NCBI RefSeq assembly: GCF_009498215.1
Contig: NZ_CP043498.1
Span: 1,736,001 to 1,800,000, forward strand
Direction: 5' to 3'
Origin: Rhizobium grahamii
GTDB lineage: Bacteria > Pseudomonadota > Alphaproteobacteria > Rhizobiales > Rhizobiaceae
DNA length: 64,000 nt
Made by a program: the position numbers and the translations under genes. The notes under the pieces were generated by a model. That model made no database searches, was not told where the DNA came from, and saw only the letters and a list, made by a program, of their open reading frames with translations. Below, one piece after another: positions 25,209 to 34,573 of this stretch. Numbering within the stretch: the first letter of the stretch is position 1; every line of letters starts with the position of its first letter.

Positions 25209-26435
25209 GTGACAGACAACGCAATGACGGCAGGGAAACACTCTGCGGAACAGACGGTTTTCGGGATCATCATGGCGGTGAGCTTCTGCCACCTCCTCAA
25301 CGACACCATGCAGTCGCTGATCCCGGCGCTTTATCCGATGATCAAGGAAGGCTACGGCCTCGATTTCACGCAGATCGGCTTCCTTGGCCTCGTGTTCCAG
25401 GTCACTGCGTCACTTCTACAGCCGCTGATCGGCATCTACACCGACAAGCGCCCGTTGCCCTATTCGCTTTCCATCGGCATGGGCTTCACGCTGATCGGCC
25501 TGGTGCTGCTGGCCTATGCGCATGCCTACTGGGTGCTGCTGGTCGGCGCCGGCGTCGTCGGTCTCGGCTCGGCCGTGTTTCATCCGGAGTCCTCGCGTGT
25601 CGCCCGGCTGGCATCCGGCGGACGTCACGGCCTCGCGCAGTCGCTGTTTCAGGTGGGTGGCAATTTCGGCTCGGCGATCGGCCCGCTGCTGGCGGCGTTC
25701 ATCGTACTGCCGCGCGGCCAGCACAGCGTCGCGTGGTTCTCGCTGGCGGCCCTGACCGGCATGATCATCCTGTGGCGCGTCGGCGCCTGGTATGCCGAAC
25801 ACCGCAAGAGCAACGCCGGCCGCAAGGCCCCAACAGCCGCAGTCCAGCTGCCGCGCAAGAAGGTCATCACCGCGATCGCCGTCTTGGCGCTGCTGGTTGT
25901 CTCGAAGTACCTCTACATGACGAGCCTTTCGAGCTACTACACCTTCTACATGATCGAGCGCTTCGGTGTTTCGGTTCAGCAGGCTCAGATTCTGCTCTTC
26001 GTGTTCCTCGGCGCCGTTGCCATCGGCACTGTCGCCGGCGGGCCTGTCGTCGACTGGTTCGGCACGAAGTTCGTGATCTGGTTCTCGATCCTCGGTGCCC
26101 TGCCCTTCACGCTGGCGCTGCCTTACGCCGACTACACCTGGACGATCTTCCTGACGTTCCTGATCGGTGTGATCCTCGCCTCGGCCTTCTCGGCGATCGT
26201 CGTTTTCGCCCAGGAGCTGGTACCCGGTCGCGTCGGCATGATCGCCGGCCTGTTCTTCGGCTTTGCCTTCGGCATCGGCGGCATCGGCGCTGCGGGTCTC
26301 GGCATGGTGGCGGATCATATGGGGATCGAGTTTGTCTACCGCATTTGCTCCTACCTGCCGCTGCTCGGGCTGCTGACCATCTTCCTGCCCGATATCGGCA
26401 AGGGTCGTCGCCACACCGCAAAGGCTAGCCGCTAA
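25209..26435 (+). CDS. fsr: Fosmidomycin-resistance-type MFS exporter
   Basis: A 408-residue protein with about 12 membrane helices and a central loop (about 195-220). The segments FCHLLNDTMQSLIPALYPMIKEGYGLDFTQIG, SSLLQP-like helix 2, VFHPESSRVARLASGGRHGLAQSLFQVGGNFGSAIGPLLAA are characteristic of the Fsr subgroup. It should export fosmidomycin-like or other small organic anions. The start is a GTG at 25209; an in-frame ATG five codons later is an alternative. It is divergent from an AraC regulator. Confidence 0.9.
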   Translation: MTDNAMTAGKHSAEQTVFGIIMAVSFCHLLNDTMQSLIPALYPMIKEGYGLDFTQIGFLGLVFQVTASLLQPLIGIYTDKRPLPYSLSIGMGFTLIGLVLLAYAHAYWVLLVGAGVVGLGSAVFHPESSRVARLASGGRHGLAQSLFQVGGNFGSAIGPLLAAFIVLPRGQHSVAWFSLAALTGMIILWRVGAWYAEHRKSNAGRKAPTAAVQLPRKKVITAIAVLALLVVSKYLYMTSLSSYYTFYMIERFGVSVQQAQILLFVFLGAVAIGTVAGGPVVDWFGTKFVIWFSILGALPFTLALPYADYTWTIFLTFLIGVILASAFSAIVVFAQELVPGRVGMIAGLFFGFAFGIGGIGAAGLGMVADHMGIEFVYRICSYLPLLGLLTIFLPDIGKGRRHTAKASR

Positions 26436-26460
26436 GCGGGCACGATCTGGATAGAAAGCA

Positions 26461-26496
26461 GAAAAGGCCGAGATCAGCATCTCGGCCTTTTCATTT
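26461..26496. terminator. Bidirectional terminator between fsr and the SDR gene
   Basis: A perfect 14-bp stem GAAAAGGCCGAGAT/ATCTCGGCCTTTTC with a CAGC loop (26461-26492). The A run on one side and T run on the other let it work for both converging genes. Confidence 0.85.
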
Positions 26497-26516
26497 TCCC
26501 GACAGCAATCCTCGGA

Positions 26517-27284
26517 TCAGATCGCCGTGAAGCCGTTATCGACAAAGAGATGCGCGCCATTGACGAACATCGACTCGTCGCTGGCCAGATAGAGCGCGGC
26601 GCGCGCCACGTCCTCGGGTTCGCCGATGCGACCCTGCTGCGCCGCAATCGCGGCATCCGAAACGTCGACGCCGAGCGCCTGCAACTCGTTGACCTCACGC
26701 AGACCGTGCGGCGTACGGATAAAGCCCGGGCAGACCGCATTGCAGCGAATGTTGCGGTCTCGGAATTCAACCCCGATCGCGCGCGCGAACATATGCACGG
26801 CGCCCTTGGTGGTGTCGTAAAGCACTTCCATCGGCGTCGCCGCCACCGCGGAGATCGACGAGGTGCAGACGATCGAGCCGCCGCCGGCGGAGATCATTCC
26901 GGGAAGCACTGCCCGCGTCATCAGGAACATCGATCGCACGTTGACGGCGTGCAGCCACTCCCACTCCTCGAGCGTCGTTTCGAGGAACGGCTTGATGACG
27001 ATTGTGCCGGCGTGATTGAAGAGCACCGTGACCGCGCCGAAGCGCTCCTCGACCCCCTTCGCCGCCGCAATGACCTGTGCCTCGTCGGAAACATCGGCGA
27101 CCCAATAGTCGGCGGTGCCGCCCGCGGCGCGGATGGCCTCGACGGTCTCGAGCGACGCCGCCTCGTTGCGATCGATTACCGCAACCTTGGCGCCCTCGGC
27201 TGCAAAAAGCCTCGATGCCGCCCCGCCCATTCCGGTCGCCCCGCCGGAAATGATTGCAATCTTGCCCTTCAACCTGTCGACCAT
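26517..27284 (-). CDS. Short-chain dehydrogenase/reductase
   Basis: A 255-residue classical SDR from the ATG at 27284. The cofactor motif SGGATGMGG is at 13-21; D38-R39 after the second strand suggests NAD(H) preference. NHAG is at 90-93, catalytic S142 or S143, Y156 and K160 (YDTTK). The C-terminal VNGAHLFVDNGFTAI is typical of the family. The substrate is not deducible. It is a single gene with a shared terminator. The longer frame upstream has no homology and no ribosome site. Confidence 0.88.
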   Translation of the reverse strand: MVDRLKGKIAIISGGATGMGGAASRLFAAEGAKVAVIDRNEAASLETVEAIRAAGGTADYWVADVSDEAQVIAAAKGVEERFGAVTVLFNHAGTIVIKPFLETTLEEWEWLHAVNVRSMFLMTRAVLPGMISAGGGSIVCTSSISAVAATPMEVLYDTTKGAVHMFARAIGVEFRDRNIRCNAVCPGFIRTPHGLREVNELQALGVDVSDAAIAAQQGRIGEPEDVARAALYLASDESMFVNGAHLFVDNGFTAI

Positions 27285-27438
27285 CGTTCTCTCGTTCCCA
27301 TTGTTATCGCGCCGCGACGACGTGGGCGCGCTGAAAGCAGGTTGGAGAGAATCGACAGTGATGTCCAGCCGTCCGCCAGGGCCTGATGCCATAGCGTTAA
27401 GTCACCGAAAGGAGACATTCTGCTGGATCGGTCTGAGA

Positions 27439-27723
27439 CTAATGGAGGGTGTGTGACGGAGCTTTGTCGTTCTGGAACTGATCGACAAGATTGATCCCCT
27501 GCTGCAGCAGGATTTCGGCGGCCTTTAAATTCGTCGTCGAGAGCTCAACGGCATTTCCCCGAATTGCCAGGGCAAGATTCATCGAGTTCGCGGCAAAGCG
27601 GATGTTGCCATCAGAGAAGGCCTCGCTCGCCCGCGCTTCAAGCGCATCGGCAACGGTCGCAAAGAACTGTCTGCGCTCGCGGATGCTCATTTCCAGAAGT
27701 GTCTTAGCAGTTTCCATCGTCAT
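27439..27723 (-). CDS. Hypothetical small helical protein
   Basis: A 94-residue, mostly helical and soluble protein with no cysteine, signal peptide or membrane segment. The helices (ETAKTLLEMSIRERRQFFATVADALEARASEAFS and FAANSMNLALAIRGNAVELSTTNLKAAEILLQQGINLVDQFQ) vaguely recall phasin-like four-helix proteins, but this is weak. AAAGGACG precedes the ATG at 27723. It stands alone between the SDR gene and a small lipoprotein-like gene. Confidence 0.5.
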   Translation of the reverse strand: MTMETAKTLLEMSIRERRQFFATVADALEARASEAFSDGNIRFAANSMNLALAIRGNAVELSTTNLKAAEILLQQGINLVDQFQNDKAPSHTLH

Positions 27724-27997
27724 GCGTCCTTTCGTCCGCAGCAGATCGTCACACGGCGTTGTTGCCGCGGCCGATGCCTGCGCAAGGTTGGCTTCTTGTG
27801 GAATGAGATCGGCGGTTCTGGCCGCACGGATCGTATGGCGCGGAGATAGGCGTCAACCTGGGCAGTGACAAGGCGAAGCGACGCAAATCACGCGAATACC
27901 ACCTATGCAGCGGCGGCACGGCACAGCGGAAATTCCGCCGTCATTTCGTCAAAAAGCTTAGCGCGCACCGTCAGAGACGGCGACCCAGTGCAGAAAA
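27724..27997. other. Intergenic region, no gene seen
   Basis: About 270 bp with no convincing gene, repeat or terminator. It should contain the promoter of the small helical protein gene. Confidence 0.4.
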
Positions 27998-28180
27998 TTA
28001 ATAGCTACACGACCGGTTGTCGCTGGGCCTGAACCCATCAAGGCAGGCACGATTCATGGAATCGCCAGGATAGTAGCCGGAAGCCGATCCCATCGAATTC
28101 GGAGGGGTCGCGCATGCCGACGCCAATGCCGATAGCCCGATCATCATGCCGGCAGCAGCGAATGCCAGAAACCTTCTCAT
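27998..28180 (-). CDS. Small exported, possibly lipid-anchored, protein
   Basis: A 60-residue protein. Residues 1-21 form a signal peptide (MRRFLAFAAAGMMIGLSALASA), and C23 follows in an ALASAC context that is a weak lipobox. The mature part of fewer than 40 residues is rich in Ser, Gly and Tyr with two more cysteines (C50 and C58), which could pair. AAGGAGAATC precedes the ATG. No family recognised; small envelope proteins of this kind are common in rhizobia. Confidence 0.6.
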   Translation of the reverse strand: MRRFLAFAAAGMMIGLSALASACATPPNSMGSASGYYPGDSMNRACLDGFRPSDNRSCSY

Positions 28181-28335
28181 CTATGATTCTCCTTACCCGG
28201 GCAGTCTCGCCGCTAACGACAATCTAGTCGCGCGATCAGACGGTTGCGAGGGGCACGCCTCAAAGAAACGGAAATAAATGGAAAACTCCAACCCCGACAG
28301 GCGCTTCACACCATCCCGTCCGCAACAAACCGCCC

Positions 28336-28977
28336 TCAGGCCGCCACCTCGATGAACTCGATCGGACCGCCGGGAAGGCTGTCGTTGAAAACGGCACAGG
28401 AGAGCTTCTGCCCGAAGACGCAGCCGCTATCGAGGTTCGTCCGATTGCCTGTCGTCAGCGGGTTCTTCGGCGAGGGCGTATGGCCATGGACCAGGTGCTT
28501 GCCCCAATATTCGCTCGAATACCCCGGCGCGAAGCGCGTCCACATGAAATCGTCAGGCGACTGATCCTCGAAATAGACACCTTCGTGAACGCCGCCATGA
28601 ACGAAGATCCGATGCTCGTCCTGGTAAAAGAGCGGCAGGGCCCTCGCCCAGTCGAGGCGATCGGCGGGAATGTCGCCGCCGAAGGACCTGCGGGTTTCCA
28701 AGCCGCCGTTTCCGAGCCACCAGCTTTCATCCTGAGTTCCGTCGCAGGCGCCGACCATCATGTCTTCGTGATTGCCCTTGAGGGCGATCCAGCGCCAGCC
28801 CGCGGGAGCCGCATCCATCAGCATATCGATGACGGCCTTGCTGTCAGGACCGCGATCGACATAGTCCCCGAGAAACACAATCGTTCCCTCCGCAGCGTAG
28901 GCTTCGACCCGGCTGATCATACGCTTGAGCGGACCAACGCAGCCGTGGATATCCCCGATCGCAAACGTATAACTCAT
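28336..28977 (-). CDS. PPP-type metallophosphatase
   Basis: A 213-residue dimetal phosphatase. All motifs of the PPP/diadenosine tetraphosphatase-like group are present: GDIHGC (8-13), FLGDYVDRGPDS, LKGNHEDMM, VHGGVHEG and VHGHTPS. It should hydrolyse phosphoesters of protein Ser/Thr or a small substrate; the short form resembles the bacterial protein phosphatases of the lambda type. The ATG at 28977 has AGGAG at seven bases. It is a single gene downstream, on the same strand, of a tRNA-Arg gene. Confidence 0.9.
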   Translation of the reverse strand: MSYTFAIGDIHGCVGPLKRMISRVEAYAAEGTIVFLGDYVDRGPDSKAVIDMLMDAAPAGWRWIALKGNHEDMMVGACDGTQDESWWLGNGGLETRRSFGGDIPADRLDWARALPLFYQDEHRIFVHGGVHEGVYFEDQSPDDFMWTRFAPGYSSEYWGKHLVHGHTPSPKNPLTTGNRTNLDSGCVFGQKLSCAVFNDSLPGGPIEFIEVAA

Positions 28978-29227
28978 CCTTCGGCTCCTGATTTCCCGAC
29001 CGCCTGCAGAGCAGGCTCTAACCTTGCAGCAACATCGGCAACGCGCCGCCGCTGTTCGGCGTCAGAACGTTTATATAGGCCAGAATCGGATGAATGCCTC
29101 TTTTGCAGAAGCGCGCTCTAAGAATGGAGGAGAAGACTAAGGGGATGTTTTCTGTAAACGGCATCCAAAACGCTGTAGGTGGCGCCTGATTACAATGCCG
29201 AGAGCATCCGCAAGCCATTGAATTTGT

Positions 29228-29304
<77 letters not shown>

Positions 29305-29354
29305 TGATATCGGCGCGTCACCGCACCGAATGCATCTCTATCCGCGAACGCTAA

Positions 29355-29660
29355 TCAGTGCGTCCAGGGCTGCGTCCGCGTATAACGGAAATTGTCGGGA
29401 TACGCTACCGTCTGGCGCTGCGGATCCTTCGGGGCGATCACACGGTAGTCGATGCCGTTGCGCTTGGCGTAGGCTTCCGCCAGTTCCTGCGTCTCGAACG
29501 TCAGCTTGAGCTGCTGGCGCATGTCTGATGACGACGTGTAGCCCATGATAGGATCGATCGTGCGCGGCGTCACCTGATCGAATTCGAGGACCCAGAGATG
29601 AGTCTTGGCCTTACCGGACTGCATGGCGGTCTTGGCTGGACGGTAGATCTTGGCAGACAT
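29355..29660 (-). CDS. NDUFS4-like NADH dehydrogenase accessory protein (ETC complex I subunit)
   Basis: A 101-residue protein from the ATG at 29660, preceded by GGAGG. It has the conserved core of the NDUFS4/18-kDa complex I subunit family (AKIYRPAKTAMQSG...HLWVLEFD, GYTSSSDMRQQLKLTFETQELAEAYAKRNGIDYRV, and the basic C-terminal PDNFRYTRTQPWTH). In alphaproteobacteria this supernumerary subunit joins complex I near the NADH-oxidising module. It stands alone beside a tRNA gene; the nuo operon is not in the window. Confidence 0.9.
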   Translation of the reverse strand: MSAKIYRPAKTAMQSGKAKTHLWVLEFDQVTPRTIDPIMGYTSSSDMRQQLKLTFETQELAEAYAKRNGIDYRVIAPKDPQRQTVAYPDNFRYTRTQPWTH

Positions 29661-29815
29661 TGCTGCAACGCCTCCGAAATTGGGCTTTCGCATTCAAACC
29701 GATCGCCCCGGGACGGGGCGACTTTCATGTACGATCACATGAAAAGATGAATTTTGCTTAGCCGCGAATCCTTTCGGTTTCAAGAAAAAACCCGCGGCTA
29801 CAAAACTCTGTCGGA

Positions 29816-31486
29816 TCAGCCCTTCTGCGCAGCTGATGCAATCGCGTCGGCTGCTTTGCGGCAAGGGGCAAAGAGATCCAACTTCGGATCATAGATGCTG
29901 GTTGCGATGTCCATCAGGCCAAGCACGCTGTGGAAGAAGTTGTCATGCGAGGCAGGCTCCGCCGCACGCGCCGCCATGCACGCCGTATCGATCCCCGACG
30001 CGGCGCTGAAATCCGGCGCGAACCACGCAACGATCGGAACGCGGGTCTGCTCTGCCGGTGCGATGATATAGGGCGCACCGTGCAGATAGAGGCCGTTCTC
30101 GCCGAGCGACTCGCCATGGTCGGAGACGTAGAGCATCGAAGCTGAGACCGAGCTGCCGTGCTCTTTCAGCGTGTCGATGACCTTGGCGACGACGTGATCG
30201 GTGTAGAGGATCGTGTTGTCGTAGGCATTGACGATCTCCTCGGGCTTGCACGAGCCGAACTCACCCGTGCGGCAATCCGGCGTGAAGCGTCGGAAATCGT
30301 CGGGGTAGCGGCGATAGTAGGCTGGTCCGTGGCTGCCGAGCTGATGCAGGACGAGGACGCTGTCGGTTTTGACGTCTGCAAGCCACTCGTCCAGCTTGTC
30401 GAGCAGGATCGTATCGAGACATTCGCCATCCGTGCAGTAGCGCGGGTCGGCGCTGTCAGGCAGGAAGCGATAGGGGATACGGTTGGCGACGCCGTAGCTG
30501 CCGGTATCGTTGTCCCACCATTCGACGTTCACCTTCGCATGACCGAGAATATCGGTCAGGTTGTCGGTCTCCAGGCCCTTGCGATGGGTATATTCCTTGC
30601 GCGGATAGACGGAGTACATGCACGGCAGGGAAACAGCCGTGGCGGTTCCGCAGCTTGTTGCGTTCGAGAAGTAGATGACACCCCTCGCCTTCATCTCCGG
30701 ATTGGTTTCGCGTGCATAGCCGCCGAGCGAGAAATTCTGGGCGCGCGCAGTCTCGCCGGTGACGATGATAGTCACGCGCGGCTTACCGTTCGCGCTCGCC
30801 GTGCGCTGGTGCGCGTCGGTGCCGAGCGGACGGCGCACGATGTTGCGATCCTCCTCGGAGGCAAAGGCATAGCGCGTCGCGCTGCTGATCGGCAGGAACG
30901 GATTGAGCGTCAGCATGACGTCCTTGTGCATCCGCCCGACAGCCGCAAAGGTCTGCGAAAAGCTGAGCGCGGCGCCGACGAAGATTGCAAGACAGGGAAT
31001 GATGACAGCCATGTTCCAGACGAATTTCCTCAGGAACGGCTTGTGGACAACCCGCACCCACAGAATGAACAGCGACGGCAGAACTCCCTTGATCAGGATG
31101 TGCAGAAGGAAGGCCTGCGTGATCAGATGCGCCGACTCGGCCTGCGTCGTCACGGCGGCGTTGCGGATCATCTCCTTGTCGATGATGACGCCGAACTGGT
31201 CCGTGAACCATGCCGCGAGAACCGACACCATGATAAAGAAGATCAGGGCCGGCTTGATGAGATACTTGACCGAGAACGTCGTCATCGCCGCGATCGTGAT
31301 GGCCGTGATACCGACGACGAACGCCGCGAAGGCCATGGGCTTGGTCGACATGTAATCGAACGCGCGCGTCCAAAAGGTATGGTTGGCAACGATCAGGATA
31401 TAAAGGGCGGTCAGGACCGAGAGGGTGACACTGCCGATGCGCGGGCGCAGGCTCCGACCGGAAGCCGGCTCATGAGAATCGTCCAA
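29816..31486 (-). CDS. eptA: EptA-like phosphoethanolamine transferase
   Basis: An inner-membrane enzyme of about 556 residues that transfers phosphoethanolamine from phosphatidylethanolamine to lipid A or core sugars. Five N-terminal membrane helices are followed by a periplasmic sulfatase-fold domain. Zinc-site segments are visible: VTGETARAQNFSLGGYAR, the nucleophile-bearing NATSCGTATAVSLPCMYS, and VSDHGESLGENGLYLHG; several cysteines (SCGT, PCMYS, YCTDGEC) fit the family's disulfides. The start is uncertain: a TTG at 31486 has GGAG at seven bases, while a GTG at 31552 has a poorly spaced site. The product would lower the negative surface charge and protect against cationic peptides. No two-component regulator is adjacent. 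Confidence 0.88.
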   Translation of the reverse strand: MDDSHEPASGRSLRPRIGSVTLSVLTALYILIVANHTFWTRAFDYMSTKPMAFAAFVVGITAITIAAMTTFSVKYLIKPALIFFIMVSVLAAWFTDQFGVIIDKEMIRNAAVTTQAESAHLITQAFLLHILIKGVLPSLFILWVRVVHKPFLRKFVWNMAVIIPCLAIFVGAALSFSQTFAAVGRMHKDVMLTLNPFLPISSATRYAFASEEDRNIVRRPLGTDAHQRTASANGKPRVTIIVTGETARAQNFSLGGYARETNPEMKARGVIYFSNATSCGTATAVSLPCMYSVYPRKEYTHRKGLETDNLTDILGHAKVNVEWWDNDTGSYGVANRIPYRFLPDSADPRYCTDGECLDTILLDKLDEWLADVKTDSVLVLHQLGSHGPAYYRRYPDDFRRFTPDCRTGEFGSCKPEEIVNAYDNTILYTDHVVAKVIDTLKEHGSSVSASMLYVSDHGESLGENGLYLHGAPYIIAPAEQTRVPIVAWFAPDFSAASGIDTACMAARAAEPASHDNFFHSVLGLMDIATSIYDPKLDLFAPCRKAADAIASAAQKG

Positions 31487-31659
31487 TATGCTGCTCCGAT
31501 TAAGGGCGCGCGGACTCGCAACGGTCCGCACCATAAAAGAGCCGCATGCCACCCTTTCCTGACAGTAACCTGAACGCGCCGAAATGAACCTGCATTGGAT
31601 TGACGATTTTAGTTATTGCAGCCTGCGATCGAACCGTGTATTGCCCTCCTCGTTGGCAA

Positions 31660-31736
<77 letters not shown>

Positions 31737-31918
31737 TCGCCTTTCCCTTTGAGAACGCTGAAGAAGCTCATTTGTTGGGCTCGTCCAGGTTTGTGTTACA
31801 AGGTTCGTAGCAAAACGAATGTTGGCAATGCCCGCCGAAGATCGGCGAGCCAGTTCGGTCCCGGACGGCACTTGGTCGTAGCCTATCTGCAATAAAAATC
31901 CGTTCCTTGGTTTTATGC

Positions 31919-32164
31919 CTATTTAGACTTCCCTTTCTCCTTCGGGTAAGTCGGGCAAGGAAAACTAGGAGGGTGGCATATTTTTAAAGGATCTCCATAA
32001 CAAACCCCCTGTCCGCCCGGACATATCATCGGGAATTTGCTGTCCTCTGAACATACAGCTTGGTCTGGTCCACAGACGGCGCGGGTGCCTGGCCCTTCTT
32101 GCGCAGACGCATCGCCGATCACCGCGCCAACAAACCCCATCAACGCTATAAAAAACACCTTCAT
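31919..32164 (-). CDS. Small secreted cysteine-rich protein
   Basis: About 81 residues from the ATG at 32164, which has GGGGGA six bases upstream; a start four codons earlier is less well placed. The signal peptide MKVFFIALMGFVGAVIGDASA is followed by a mature part of about 60 residues with six cysteines (AVCGPDQAVC, MICPGGQGVC, KICHPPSFPC), regularly spaced in three pairs, suggesting disulfides or metal binding. No family recognised. Codon usage and GC are lower than in the neighbours, which may mean recent acquisition. Confidence 0.55.
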   Translation of the reverse strand: MKVFFIALMGFVGAVIGDASAQEGPGTRAVCGPDQAVCSEDSKFPMICPGGQGVCYGDPLKICHPPSFPCPTYPKEKGKSK

Positions 32165-32633
32165 GACATCCCCCACACCTCACGGATGCCGGATCATAAA
32201 ATCACAACCCCGCAAAAGGCGAGTCTTTTAATCGACTCATTGCGACTTGGAACAGCCTCTGAGTCATGATCGGGCCAGTTGGGCACCACAACTCGAGCTG
32301 GAACCGCAACAGTGAAGCACGGTCACGCATTATCCTGCAGACGTGACGATGTTGATCTATGCGGTTGAGGCAGCGACGAAGCGGTCAGCCCCGTCGGAGC
32401 GCATCGGTTAAGTATTACATTTGCTAGACTTGGATCTCTTCGTATTCTTCGGCGCGGCCCACTGCTTACGGCAAGCCGATCGCGCTCACTTCAGTCTGAA
32501 CATAGGCCGACAACCGGTCACGATCCGCAACAGTGAAGTATATTGAGGCGTCGGCGCAGAAGCCACGTCCGGCACACAAGATGCGTCCACGAGATGACCG
32601 CACCTCGCCGGAGAGCACTGGCACTCAACCAAC
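32165..32633. other. Gene-poor region with a 14-bp direct repeat
   Basis: About 470 bp without a convincing gene. CCGCAACAGTGAAG occurs exactly at 32304-32317 and 32525-32538. It may be a decayed gene or an old insertion; nothing recognisable remains in six frames. Confidence 0.45.
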
Positions 32634-33254
32634 CTAAGACGCCCGTCGGAATGTGCTGAACTGGAACCGCTGGGTGCTGCCCCAGGGCGTCTGGTGTTCG
32701 TGACGGCGATGGTCGATCAACGAAAATCCTGGCCCAAGCAGCGTCGAAAGGCTTTCGGCATCATGGCGCGCGACCGGTAGACCACTGCATTTTTCCGGGC
32801 CGTCGAGCGCAAACGTTCCCAGAATCAGGTGACCGCCGATCGTCAGCGCCTGCTTCAGGCTTTCGATATAGGCGTTCTGATCGAGCGATTCGGTCAAGAA
32901 ATGAAATGCCGCGCGATCATGCCAGACGTCGTAATGTCTTTCGGGGCGCCATTGCGTGGCGTCGGCGTCGATCCAGTGAACGCCCTGCCCCTTCCGGCCA
33001 AGACGATGCCTTGCCGCATCGAGGGCGGATCGGGAGAGGTCGAGTACGGTCAGATCCTCGAAACCTGCCTGCAGGAGACCGTCGACCAGGCGCGCCGCTC
33101 CTCCGCCGACGTCGATAATGGCATTGCCGGGTCGCGCGCCCGTCAGCGCGATCAATTCGAGGGATGGTGTCGCGCTGTCCTGAAACCAGCTGACATCGGT
33201 CTCCGACTTTGTCGCATAGACATTTTCCCAATGCTGCTTGGGATCGGTTATCAT
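32634..33254 (-). CDS. Class I SAM-dependent methyltransferase
   Basis: A 206-residue protein from the ATG at 33254. It has the Rossmann-type methyltransferase motifs: motif I IIDVGGGAARLVDGL (about 46-60), acidic D near TVLDLSRSALDAARHRL, DADATQW, and motif IV YDVWHDRAAFHFL. The N-terminal HWENVYATKSETDVSWFQ is typical of a group of small thiol- or metalloid-type methyltransferases (tellurite/thiopurine-like), but the substrate is uncertain. The next gene on the strand (HD hydrolase) begins 67 bp upstream. Confidence 0.82.
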   Translation of the reverse strand: MITDPKQHWENVYATKSETDVSWFQDSATPSLELIALTGARPGNAIIDVGGGAARLVDGLLQAGFEDLTVLDLSRSALDAARHRLGRKGQGVHWIDADATQWRPERHYDVWHDRAAFHFLTESLDQNAYIESLKQALTIGGHLILGTFALDGPEKCSGLPVARHDAESLSTLLGPGFSLIDHRRHEHQTPWGSTQRFQFSTFRRAS

Positions 33255-33321
33255 GGAGATTGTCTCCGCCAATTGCCTCACCGGAACCCGATGCCCGGGA
33301 AAACACATCACTGCCGCGGGT

Positions 33322-33954
33322 TCACGTTACGGCAATGAACCCCTCGCGAATCGCAATATCAAGCAACTCGTCGATGAAATCGCCGAGCGAACCGGACGCC
33401 TTGGCGATCGGCGCGACGCGCCGGTTGACGTCTTCGATCGTCACGCCCGGCGTGCGCCATGTTCCGCCATCGGTCAGGAAGTTATGCAGCGTCGGCTGCA
33501 GCCGGTCCATCGCATTCGCGAATCGGGCCTCGCTGGTCTCCTTCGCCTCGAATTCGTCCCAGAGCTGGCGGTACTCCAGCGTCTGGTCGTCAGGAAGCAG
33601 GCTGAATATCCGCTCGGCGGCCAGCAATTCGCGCTCCGCCTGATCGAGCACCGCGCTTTTGTCAAAGGCGAACGTATCCCCGGCATCGATCTCGACGACG
33701 TCGTGGATCAGGAGCATCTTCAGCACCTTCGCAAGATCGATCGGCTCTCTCGAGTGCTCCGCCAGGATGGAGGCCATCAGGGCGAGCTCCCAGGTATGCT
33801 CGGCATCGTTCTCCACCCGCGAGCGGTCGAGCAGCCTCGTCCTGCGCAGAACCGTCTTCAGCTTCTCGGCCTCGACGATGAACATCAGCTGGGCAACGAG
33901 CCTTTCCCGACCGGTAAAGCCGCCGAGCAGGGCAGCCGCGGAACTATTCGACAT
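33322..33954 (-). CDS. HD-domain hydrolase (YfbR-like 5'-deoxynucleotidase family)
   Basis: A 210-residue HD-superfamily protein from the ATG at 33954 with GAGGAAAAG just before it. Metal ligands: H in ENDAEHTWELALMA, the HD pair in MLLIHDVVEIDAGD, and a later D (VTIEDVNRRV). These match the HD_3/YfbR type that dephosphorylates deoxynucleoside monophosphates. It lies between the methyltransferase gene and the DUF192 gene, all on the minus strand; the gap of about 135 bp to DUF192 may hold a separate promoter. Confidence 0.85.
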   Translation of the reverse strand: MSNSSAAALLGGFTGRERLVAQLMFIVEAEKLKTVLRRTRLLDRSRVENDAEHTWELALMASILAEHSREPIDLAKVLKMLLIHDVVEIDAGDTFAFDKSAVLDQAERELLAAERIFSLLPDDQTLEYRQLWDEFEAKETSEARFANAMDRLQPTLHNFLTDGGTWRTPGVTIEDVNRRVAPIAKASGSLGDFIDELLDIAIREGFIAVT

Positions 33955-34090
33955 CTTTTCCTCGCAAGCCAGTTCGCCACATCGCAAAGACTGCGATGAC
34001 ATCGCGCCGATAAAGCCGGAAACGATGGATGGCGCAAGGCGTGAACCGAGGCCGGGCGACTGGATCAGACCAGCCACATGCGCGGGCGGT

Positions 34091-34573
34091 TCACTTCTTC
34101 CTGGTGGTCGTGGCGCTCAGCATGCGGTCGCCCGGCTTGATTCCGAGCTTTGCGGTGACGCCCGCGTTGAGTTCGACGACATATTTCACCGCGGTGACCG
34201 AATCGATGATGTCCTCGGAATAGGGAACCGCATTCTGCTTGATGCCGCGAATGACGCCTGCGGCGTCCACGAACAGCATGTCGAGAGGCAGGATGGTATT
34301 CTCCATCCACATCTGCACACGCCGCGAGGTCCCGAAGTCGAAGATCATGCCGGCGTCTTCGGCCATCTCCTTGCGGTACATCAGCCCGCGCTGGCGCTGC
34401 TCGTTGGTATCGGCGATCTCGACGGTGAAGTTCAGCCTCTTGCCCGCCGCCGTCTGAATGATCAGCGGTTCAGTGTCGAACTGGACCGGCTGCTGCGCGA
34501 ACACCGCCGGGGCAACCATCAAAAAAAGCGCCACGAGGGCGCCTTTCGCGATATGACTGAATGACATCGGCAT
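34091..34573 (-). CDS. DUF192 family exported protein
   Basis: About 160 residues with a signal peptide (IAKGALVALFLMVAPAVFA). The DUF192 core is clear: TVEIADTNEQRQRGLMYRKEMAEDAGMIFDFG, MWMENTILPLDMLFVDAAGVI and YVVELNAGVTAKLGIKPGDRM. The family is a small beta-rich fold of unknown function. The ATG at 34573 overlaps the stop codon of the double cold-shock gene (TGATG), which points to translational coupling; an ATG two codons later is an alternative. Confidence 0.88.
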   Translation of the reverse strand: MPMSFSHIAKGALVALFLMVAPAVFAQQPVQFDTEPLIIQTAAGKRLNFTVEIADTNEQRQRGLMYRKEMAEDAGMIFDFGTSRRVQMWMENTILPLDMLFVDAAGVIRGIKQNAVPYSEDIIDSVTAVKYVVELNAGVTAKLGIKPGDRMLSATTTRKK

